Shown: positions 23,271 to 29,526 of the stretch, piece by piece | Position numbering within the stretch: position 1 is the first letter of the stretch | How the letters are laid out: the number at the start of each line of letters is the position of its first letter | Source of the DNA: JBCBKZ01 sp039026975 | GTDB lineage: Bacteria > Bacteroidota > Bacteroidia > J057 | Assembly: GCA_039026975.1 (NCBI GenBank) | Contig: JBCCLI010000024.1 | Coordinates: 1 to 29,526, forward strand | DNA length: 29,526 bases | Direction of reading: 5' to 3' | Translations under genes and position numbers: made by a program | Notes under the pieces: model-generated | The model's input: only the letters and a program-made list of their open reading frames with translations | Database searches by the model: none | What the model was told of the DNA's origin: nothing

Positions 23271-25523
23271 ATGAGATATACTTTCTGTCTTCTCCTAATG
23301 GGCATCCTAAGCTCAGCCTTCGGGCAAGAGACCATAGTGGTAGTAGGAAGTGTAAGCGCACGCGCTAGTTCTCAGCCATTATCTGGCGTTCCCATTAGCT
23401 TTATCTGTTCGAATGATACAAGTATCATTTTTTCTGATGAAGAGGGGAATTTCTTCTTTCGAACAAGTAATTGTGAGGAAATCTTTCTTGAGGTACAGCT
23501 TGAACATTATCAGTCATATCAAACAGAGATTCAGTCTATTACTGGGGATACCTCCATGGTACTAGATATTCTCATGGAGAAAAAAGGCTTCGAGCTGGAG
23601 GTGGTTACCATACAGGCGAGAGAAGTAAATGATCTTACCACCATCAGCCGCCACCGATTGGATATAGCGAGAGGAAAGAACTTTGCCGGATCACTGGGAG
23701 ATATAGGAAGAGCCTTAGCCAGGTTACCAGGGGTAGCCAACCCAAGTGATATTAATACAGGTCTGGTCATCAGAGGAAATTCTCCCGTAGGCGTCTCCTG
23801 GCAAATAGAAGGGATGGCTACCATAGACCCTAATCATTTTGCAGCAGTGGGGAATGCCGGGGGTGGGTTTAGCATGCTGAATCCGGATATGTTGGCGGAT
23901 ATCAGCCTCTATACGGGGGCTTTTCCCAGCCAGTATGGGGATGCTATTTCCGGGATAGTAGATGTATCCTTGCGGAAGGGAAGTCAGGAGGGCTTTCGGT
24001 TGAAAGCGGGATCTAACCTAATAGAGGCAGATGTGTCTATAGAAGGGCCCTTCTCCAGGAAGAAATCTGCTACCTTTCTAGCAGCTTACAGAAGAGCTAA
24101 TGTAGATCTGGCCGTGGAACTAGTCCCAGAACTACAGACCTATTTTCTGAACTCACCTCGTGCCAGGGACCTTAGCTTTCACCTAAACTTTCCTGATAAG
24201 AAGGGAGAATGGGCTATGTATGGGTTAGGTGGGGAGAGTGAGTTAGAAATTATCAGTGATACAGATGATGAACAGCTTTCCTTTTATCGTTCTAAACGCT
24301 TTAGTACAGGGGTAAAGCGTTCCTTGTTAGTAGGGGAGCAAGCTCTCTACACCAGTAATCTAAACGTGTCTGGAGAATTTACCAATAATGGAAACCCTCT
24401 AACGCCTACCATTAGGGGGCTAGAGGTAGATAATAGCTTACTCACATACTCATGGAGAAATGACCTGAGCTTCAATCTTTTAGGGGAAGGTAAGCTCAGC
24501 TTGGGCCTGGAAGCCCGACACCTACGAGCGTATATACTCAATCAATCCACTTCTTTACGTAATGGTGGGCCCCAAAGTAGAATAAGGGAAAGGGATGAGA
24601 ACTATGAAATCGTAAGGGGATATGTATCATTTGAGCGCGCGCTAGATGATAAGATCGGGTTTAACTTGGGGGTGTATAGCCAATACTTTTCTCTCAATGG
24701 GACATTCTGGACTGATCCCAGAATAAATATTTTTTGGAAGCTTACAGAGACAAAAGTACTTAAACTAGCTACTGGTATTCACCATCAGCTTCAGTTATCT
24801 TCTTACTATCTACTATTTGGGAAGGAGCTAAAGCCTGTGAGAAGCCAACACATCGTGCTGTCTTACGAGGAGACGTTCCTACAAGAATTTCAGCTCACCC
24901 TTAATGCTTATGTGCTTAAACATTTATCGGTATTGGTAAATGAAGAACTTAGTGATCGTAGGGACTTTTCCGGCCTAAACATGGGGTTTGGGGTAGAAGA
25001 TGGCCTTTTGGGAGATTTCAGAGGTAAAAGTAGTAGGGGAGCAGGCCAGAGTTATGGGCTGGAAGTAGGTATAGAAAGACCCTTTAAGAATGGATTTTAT
25101 GGACTGTTTACAGCCTCCGTATATAATGCTACCTATAGGGCTCAAAATTCTCAATGGTACCCTACAGCTTTCAATGGATATTTCTCTTACAATGTACTTC
25201 TTGAGAAACAGTTTCCACTTAATAAGGGCCATAATCGATTTCTTAGCTTGAGTTTGGCCACCACCGGACTGGGAGGAAGGCGGTATTCTGTCGATTTTTT
25301 CGAACCCTTTGCTGAGCAATTTGAGCCTTATCTTAGGACGGATGTGAAGGTCACCTTTTTTACCAAAGGGGATAAGATTACCCAGGAATGGTCTTTAGAT
25401 GTAAGAAATGCCTTTAATCAACAAAATGAACTGGGTAGGTTTTTTAATGCCAGGCTTCAGGATTATGAGATCATAGATCAAATAGGTATTCTTCCATTGA
25501 TCAGGTATGATATCACTTTCTGA
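23271..25523 (+). CDS. TonB-dependent receptor with CarboxypepD_reg-like domain
   Basis: A 750-residue outer-membrane receptor. A signal peptide covers residues 1-19 (CLLLMGILSSAFGQ). Residues about 24-110 form a carboxypeptidase-regulatory-like beta domain (GVPISFICSNDTS, DEEGNFFF). The plug follows, with LARLPGVANPSD, LVIRGNSPVGVSWQIEGM and ADISLYTGAFPSQYGDAISG. The rest is a beta-barrel ending in the aromatic IRYDITF, as outer-membrane proteins do. It imports a bound ligand using TonB energy; the ligand is unknown. No SusD-type partner lies beside it, so it is not a polysaccharide-utilisation pair. Its 3' end faces lptD, 21 bp away. Length is on the short side for the Bacteroidota group. 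Confidence 0.93.
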   Translation: MRYTFCLLLMGILSSAFGQETIVVVGSVSARASSQPLSGVPISFICSNDTSIIFSDEEGNFFFRTSNCEEIFLEVQLEHYQSYQTEIQSITGDTSMVLDILMEKKGFELEVVTIQAREVNDLTTISRHRLDIARGKNFAGSLGDIGRALARLPGVANPSDINTGLVIRGNSPVGVSWQIEGMATIDPNHFAAVGNAGGGFSMLNPDMLADISLYTGAFPSQYGDAISGIVDVSLRKGSQEGFRLKAGSNLIEADVSIEGPFSRKKSATFLAAYRRANVDLAVELVPELQTYFLNSPRARDLSFHLNFPDKKGEWAMYGLGGESELEIISDTDDEQLSFYRSKRFSTGVKRSLLVGEQALYTSNLNVSGEFTNNGNPLTPTIRGLEVDNSLLTYSWRNDLSFNLLGEGKLSLGLEARHLRAYILNQSTSLRNGGPQSRIRERDENYEIVRGYVSFERALDDKIGFNLGVYSQYFSLNGTFWTDPRINIFWKLTETKVLKLATGIHHQLQLSSYYLLFGKELKPVRSQHIVLSYEETFLQEFQLTLNAYVLKHLSVLVNEELSDRRDFSGLNMGFGVEDGLLGDFRGKSSRGAGQSYGLEVGIERPFKNGFYGLFTASVYNATYRAQNSQWYPTAFNGYFSYNVLLEKQFPLNKGHNRFLSLSLATTGLGGRRYSVDFFEPFAEQFEPYLRTDVKVTFFTKGDKITQEWSLDVRNAFNQQNELGRFFNARLQDYEIIDQIGILPLIRYDITF

Positions 25524-25544
25524 AGAACCATAGATATTAGGCTG

Positions 25545-28331
25545 CTAGAATCTTCTATCCTGGAATCTGCTTTGGCGCTTGACTTTTACTAAGTCTTGCA
25601 GGGTACCACTCTTAATTTGTATTTTCAGAAAATATGCCTGCAAGGTGCCGAAGGGTGTCCATGAAAAGGACAGATCCCAACAGTCCAGGTCGCGCCTGAT
25701 GGAGACGGTAGTATTAGTGACCTCATTTCTCTGAAAATCGTAGCCGGTGTTTAGGTTCACCTGCCATTTAGAGGTGAAGCTCAGGTTACCACTAGCCCGT
25801 AAGGTTTGGGTGATACCTGGGTCAGCATTTAGTCTGTTGTTGTAAGATAAATTATACCCAAGATTCATGGACCATGGGATGTCAAAATCTACATATTGGG
25901 TATACACGAGAGGTTGTACACTCAGAATCTGGGTTTCTTCCTCAGTGACTGTATCCTCATTTTTAGAGCCATCCCGTTTCCGCTTAGAGGAGAATCTACC
26001 AGATAAACTTATCTGTGCGTTAGTTAATCGTCCCAGTTTACCGTCTCTAAAAACTAGCCTATCTACAAATCTTTCTTGCGTAATATCATTGGTTACTTGC
26101 GTAATTTCATCGGTCTCTTGTCCAATGACAAAGGTTTCTATGGCGTAAGGGTTAAGGGTCCCACTTGCATTCAGGTTGATTTTCTCGAATAGCTGCGTAC
26201 GTGCATTCAATCGTAAGTTGCTGAGCTTAAAGGAGTCAGCAGCAATATTATAGTTCCCTGAGATCCCCAGGTTATCCAGTAAGTTAGCCCTAATGAACTT
26301 ATCCTCTTTCTCTGGGAAATCTTCATCATAGCTTTCTTTCTTTCTGTACTTCATTTCCAGAACAGAGGTTAAGCTGAATCCTACTGCCTGACTTTCCCCT
26401 CTGCCAGGACCTCCAAATATGCCATCAGCAAAACGGCTGTAAATAAAGGGATCTCCTTCTGCATTATTTTGTACCGTTTCATAAAACCCAAAACGAGGAT
26501 CTGAAAAATCAGGTCTGATATTATAGGAAACAGTAGGGGTAAACCGCTGGCGGATAGCAAACTGCTTAGGCCCGGTAAACTGGTATATTCCGAAAAAATT
26601 GGTGCTCAAACCCACAGAAGAAGAGTAATCCCTGGCTGCTGCAAAACCTGGAACGGTGGTTTCTTCTACCTCATCCGTTTCTGCGTTATAGGTTCTTTCT
26701 ATGGTTTCAGAATACCAGTATTCATTGAAGCTCACACTTCCTGAGAGGTTGATGTAGTTAAACAGCTTAATATTGGTAGAGGTGGAAGCTCTCTGGATGA
26801 TACCGTTTCGGATAAAGTCAGTTCCCGGCCTGTTTACAAACACTGTATCAGTACCGCTAATCTCAGGGACTAGAAAGGTATCTCTGGGGCTGAATAATAT
26901 GTCAGGAAAAATATCAGAAGGTATGGTAGTGATTCTGTTGGCAGCCTGAGCATTATAGTTTATCCCCAGCTGCGTTAGCCATCTTAAGCTTTTCTTTGTA
27001 CTCAAGTTTTTGAAAGGAGTAATCCTATTCATGGTCAGGTTAATGGTAGGAAGCTCCAAAGACATGGTATTCTTATTTAAATCCTGTCTGTGACTGACGG
27101 TTCCATTAATGCTAAAGGGAAGGTTATTGAACCTTTTCTGGAAACTGACAGATGAGTTCAGGTTATTCTGGAAGAAATCCTGAGAGTTTAAACTTACCTG
27201 ACGTAGGTAGGCCCTGCTAGTGATGTTTACGTTAGAGGTGATGGAGGTAGTAGGATTAATAGGCTGGTTATGGCTCCATGTTAGCCTCCATTCTCTGGTT
27301 TTAGAGAAATCCGGGTCGGTAGGTTCATTAAATCGGACAATTCCATAATCAAATGATAAACGCCCCTGATATCTATATCGCTTGTTATAGGTGGTAGTTA
27401 ATCCTACTCTCCAACCACCGCGGGTATATATATCTCCATTTAGCAAGAGGTCCAGGTTATCCCCAAGTCCAAAATAATACCCCCCGTTCCTCAGGAAGAA
27501 TCCTCTTTCTCTGGCTTCCCCATACTGCGGAAAGATGACTCCACTTCTTTGCCCATCTTTCATATTAGGCACAAACCCAAAGGGAATGATGATAGGCAGG
27601 GGAAACCCCTCCAAGACTGCTCGCAGGGGTCCTGTCACGATTTGATTATTAGGGAGAACCTTAACCTTTTTCGCCTTAAAGTAGAAACTGGGCTCTTCCC
27701 CTGGGGGACAGTCACAGGTAGTGAAAATGACATCTCGGGCAAACATGGTTCCGTCCTTCAGGCGCTTGGTAGTATCACTGATGATAGTAATATCAGGTTG
27801 TTGCTGACTACGTGCCGCCACTATTCTGGCCTTTCCTGTATTAAAGTTATAGGCCATTTTTTGGGCGTTATAGTCCTGCCCCTTTTCTGTAAAAATGGGT
27901 GTGCCCGTTTCTACTCCATTTTCATCCACCACACCCTCCGCAAACAGTGTCTCGGTACTCCAATCTACCCGTATTTTGGCTGCTCTGAGCTTTGTGCTTT
28001 CATAATCTATGCTGGCATCTCCATACAGGAAGAGCATGTCATTATCCACATCAAAAATAATAGAGTCAGAAGCATTATATACTATTCTCTCTTTCAGGTC
28101 GCTTGTAAGTTTCAGGGAGTCTAATAGTTGCTGTCTGGGATCAAGCAGGCTATCTTTAGGAAGAGTATCCTGAAGGGTAGTAACCGCCAAGGCACTATCG
28201 GGAATAGTTTCAGTTGCAGTTCCTACTTGTGCATGAACTATTAAGGAGGGAAAACATATCAGCCACACCCCAAGGACCACAAACAAGCAGAATTTGCTTA
28301 TTTTTGTATCTATTAAGACCAATTGTTCCAA
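25545..28331 (-). CDS. lptD: LPS-assembly outer-membrane protein LptD
   Basis: A 928-residue protein of the Bacteroidota LptD type, which inserts lipopolysaccharide into the outer membrane. A signal anchor spans residues 13-34. An OstA-like N-terminal domain covers about 85-200 (DMLFLYGDASIDYES, AKIRVDWSTETLFAEG). A long beta-barrel follows and ends in Phe. The mature part has only three cysteines that I can find: C206 and C208 (TTCDCPP) and C884 (DLDCWDLSFSW). The start is TTG 28331; the frame has no usable ATG before residue 99, and the TTG gives an intact signal sequence. It is divergent from the amidase gene, a pairing I recall from other Bacteroidota. No LptE gene is visible. Confidence 0.9.
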   Translation of the reverse strand: MEQLVLIDTKISKFCLFVVLGVWLICFPSLIVHAQVGTATETIPDSALAVTTLQDTLPKDSLLDPRQQLLDSLKLTSDLKERIVYNASDSIIFDVDNDMLFLYGDASIDYESTKLRAAKIRVDWSTETLFAEGVVDENGVETGTPIFTEKGQDYNAQKMAYNFNTGKARIVAARSQQQPDITIISDTTKRLKDGTMFARDVIFTTCDCPPGEEPSFYFKAKKVKVLPNNQIVTGPLRAVLEGFPLPIIIPFGFVPNMKDGQRSGVIFPQYGEARERGFFLRNGGYYFGLGDNLDLLLNGDIYTRGGWRVGLTTTYNKRYRYQGRLSFDYGIVRFNEPTDPDFSKTREWRLTWSHNQPINPTTSITSNVNITSRAYLRQVSLNSQDFFQNNLNSSVSFQKRFNNLPFSINGTVSHRQDLNKNTMSLELPTINLTMNRITPFKNLSTKKSLRWLTQLGINYNAQAANRITTIPSDIFPDILFSPRDTFLVPEISGTDTVFVNRPGTDFIRNGIIQRASTSTNIKLFNYINLSGSVSFNEYWYSETIERTYNAETDEVEETTVPGFAAARDYSSSVGLSTNFFGIYQFTGPKQFAIRQRFTPTVSYNIRPDFSDPRFGFYETVQNNAEGDPFIYSRFADGIFGGPGRGESQAVGFSLTSVLEMKYRKKESYDEDFPEKEDKFIRANLLDNLGISGNYNIAADSFKLSNLRLNARTQLFEKINLNASGTLNPYAIETFVIGQETDEITQVTNDITQERFVDRLVFRDGKLGRLTNAQISLSGRFSSKRKRDGSKNEDTVTEEETQILSVQPLVYTQYVDFDIPWSMNLGYNLSYNNRLNADPGITQTLRASGNLSFTSKWQVNLNTGYDFQRNEVTNTTVSIRRDLDCWDLSFSWTPFGTLQAYFLKIQIKSGTLQDLVKVKRQSRFQDRRF

Positions 28332-28450
28332 TTTCTGTTGACAGAAAATCCTAAATGAGGATATTTTTGCGTTAAAGTTACTGAAAGATTCCTTTTGGTT
28401 GTACGATTCACAATATTTGGTAACACTATTTACATTAATTTCATCGGTGT
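28332..28450. promoter_or_regulatory. Divergent promoter region of lptD and the amidase gene
   Basis: On the plus strand, TATTTTTG at 28362-28369 matches TAnnTTTG exactly, with TTG at 28338-28340 upstream (21-base spacer, slightly long). It would start the amidase message near 28376, giving a leader of about 75 bases. No equally good element is seen for lptD on the minus strand. Confidence 0.45.
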
Positions 28451-29254
28451 ATGAGTAAGAGCAAGCACATAAAGTACCGCCTCCTATTGGTAGGACTTAT
28501 GTCTATAGGTTTGCTTTCCTCTTCCTTCTACATGCCTTACAGAGCTGCGGGGGAAAGCCCTATTAAAACCATTGTTATTGATGCAGGCCACGGAGGAAAA
28601 GATCCTGGTTCTGTAGGAGTAAAGTATTATGAGAAAGATATTACCCTCAAAGTAGCGCTAAAAGTAAAGAAGCTAATAGAGCGGCATCTCCCTAATATGA
28701 ATGTGGTCCTCACCCGAGAGGATGATACCTTTATAGAGGTACATAAGCGGGCTACCCTGGCCCAGGACCAGCTAGGAGACTTTTTTGTCTCCATTCACTG
28801 TAATGGAATGGCTGACAAGAAGTGGAAAGGAACTGAGACTTATGTAATGGGGATCAATTCCTGGCAGGAAACATACCAACGGATTGTAGCAGAAAATGAG
28901 GCCATTCTGTTTGAAGAAGATCATGCAGAAATGTATGGAGGGTTTGATCCTAAATCTCCTGAGGGATTTATTTACTTCAAACTGTTAAAAGATACCTTCA
29001 GAAAAGAAAGCTCCTATTTAGCAGAGAAAGTGCAGAAGCAGTATGTACATAAACTAGGGAGAAAGGACAGAGGGGTAAAACAGGCACCCTTCATTGTACT
29101 GTATCAGTCTGGTATGCCCTCCATCCTAACAGAGATGGGATTTATCTCTAATCCGGAAGAGGAGAAGTTCCTCGCCTCGGAGGTAGGTCAGCGCTATTTA
29201 GCCAATGCTATCTTCAAAGCCATAGATTCCTATAATAGTGAGTTTAAGTATTGA
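28451..29254 (+). CDS. N-acetylmuramoyl-L-alanine amidase (Amidase_3)
   Basis: A 267-residue zinc amidase that cuts the bond between muramic acid and the stem peptide, freeing daughter cells and remodelling the wall. An N-terminal signal/anchor segment covers residues 9-27. The Amidase_3 domain begins at IKTIVIDAGHGGKDPG. Zinc ligands are H47, E61 and H116 (SIHCN), and the catalytic glutamate is E228 in LTEMGFISNPEE. There is no AMIN domain and no SH3 or SPOR repeat, so it is a minimal AmiC-like enzyme. It is divergent from lptD. The stop codon overlaps the TTG start of the next frame. Confidence 0.93.
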   Translation: MSKSKHIKYRLLLVGLMSIGLLSSSFYMPYRAAGESPIKTIVIDAGHGGKDPGSVGVKYYEKDITLKVALKVKKLIERHLPNMNVVLTREDDTFIEVHKRATLAQDQLGDFFVSIHCNGMADKKWKGTETYVMGINSWQETYQRIVAENEAILFEEDHAEMYGGFDPKSPEGFIYFKLLKDTFRKESSYLAEKVQKQYVHKLGRKDRGVKQAPFIVLYQSGMPSILTEMGFISNPEEEKFLASEVGQRYLANAIFKAIDSYNSEFKY

Positions 29255-29526
29255 TTGAAGATTCACATACAAAACATAGCATATTTGGGGGTTTTACAAC
29301 CCCCAAACTTGTTTTTGGACTCTTCCTTCTTTGTTTACTAATCCGGGCAGAACATAGGCTTCACTTTAGAAATCTCTATTTAGATACGGAGATACAACTG
29401 AGGGTAGCTAAGAATTGGTTGGAGGGAGAAGGGATGGTATACGAGTGGGATGGTGCTGGAAATATATGTGATACAGAGAAGCTTCCCCTCACTAATATGA
29501 TGCCTGGCTATGTATGGGCGGTGTCG
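29251..29526 (+). CDS. Start of a membrane protein, truncated by the window edge
   Basis: An open frame runs from just after a TAA at 29245-29247 to the last base, at least 92 codons. TTG 29251 overlaps the amidase stop as TTGA. The product would begin MIEDSHTKHSIFGGF, then a membrane segment near residues 19-32 (PKLVFGLFLLCLLIRAEHR), then LYLDTEIQLRVAKNWLEGEG. The pattern of a first helix followed by an acidic residue and AKNWLEGEG recalls the N-termini of polytopic glycosyltransferases of the ArnT/PMT kind, but this is a loose resemblance. No ATG occurs before codon 61. A strong hairpin lies inside the proposed first codons (29284-29307), which argues against or regulates this start. Confidence 0.5.
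   Translation, partial: MIEDSHTKHSIFGGFTTPKLVFGLFLLCLLIRAEHRLHFRNLYLDTEIQLRVAKNWLEGEGMVYEWDGAGNICDTEKLPLTNMMPGYVWAVS
29284..29316 (+). terminator. Strong hairpin after the amidase gene, terminator-like
   Basis: TTTGGGGGTT (29284-29293) and AACCCCCAAA (29298-29307) form a perfect 10-bp stem with a TTAC loop, followed by CTTGTTTTT. It looks like an intrinsic terminator 30 bp after the amidase stop. It also lies within the open frame starting at 29251, so it may attenuate rather than end transcription. Confidence 0.6.

Noticed and set aside
27549..28124. A 191-codon plus-strand frame inside lptD
   Set aside because: It lies antisense to the well-supported lptD frame and has no family motif.

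Overview
The window looks like a chromosomal segment of a Bacteroidota bacterium, most likely order Cytophagales. The signs are a Bacteroidota-type ketol-acid reductoisomerase, LptD divergent from an Amidase_3 gene, a DUF2795-type small acidic protein, a CarboxypepD_reg-like TonB-dependent receptor, an almost complete lack of Shine-Dalgarno sites, and promoter-like TTG-N19/20-TAnnTTTG motifs. I see no insertion sequence, phage gene, CRISPR array, tRNA or rRNA. Arg AGA/AGG and Ile ATA codons are common throughout, so no gene stands out as recently acquired.

Layout. (1) 1-5384, plus strand: the end of ilvD, then ilvB, ilvN, ilvC and ilvA, a branched-chain amino acid operon with hairpins between ilvC and ilvA and no leu genes inside it. 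(2) 5373-9393: a mixed housekeeping stretch with a secreted VWA-domain protein, a short-chain dehydrogenase, an MlaE-type lipid permease without MlaF or MlaD beside it, standalone GTP cyclohydrolase II, and a small acidic protein with a good promoter. (3) 9756-16590, plus strand: a complete six-gene ebo cluster, eboA-F, encoding a helical protein, a TatD-like hydrolase, a UbiA-type prenyltransferase, a dehydroquinate-synthase-like cyclase, a TIM-barrel-like protein and an alkaline-phosphatase-superfamily phosphodiesterase. It ends at a striking 60-bp imperfect palindrome. (4) 16667-20563: adenine deaminase, a MeaB/ArgK GTPase, a small exported protein and a YqiA-like esterase. (5) 20674-23110: a membrane-anchored conserved protein with a structured leader, then dnaA with a strong terminator. 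(6) 23271-29526: a TonB-dependent receptor, LptD, a divergent cell-wall amidase, and the start of a membrane protein cut by the window edge.

How the genes work together. The ilv genes make isoleucine and valine precursors. The ebo genes are the most intriguing unit. Their families suggest synthesis of a prenylated, cyclitol-like small molecule, and ebo clusters elsewhere have been linked to moving a secondary metabolite into the periplasm. The chemistry is unresolved. The cell-envelope genes (MlaE, LptD, TonB receptor, amidase) fit a Gram-negative envelope. Several genes (eboA, mlaE, lptD and the last partial gene) have no suitable ATG and seem to start at TTG.
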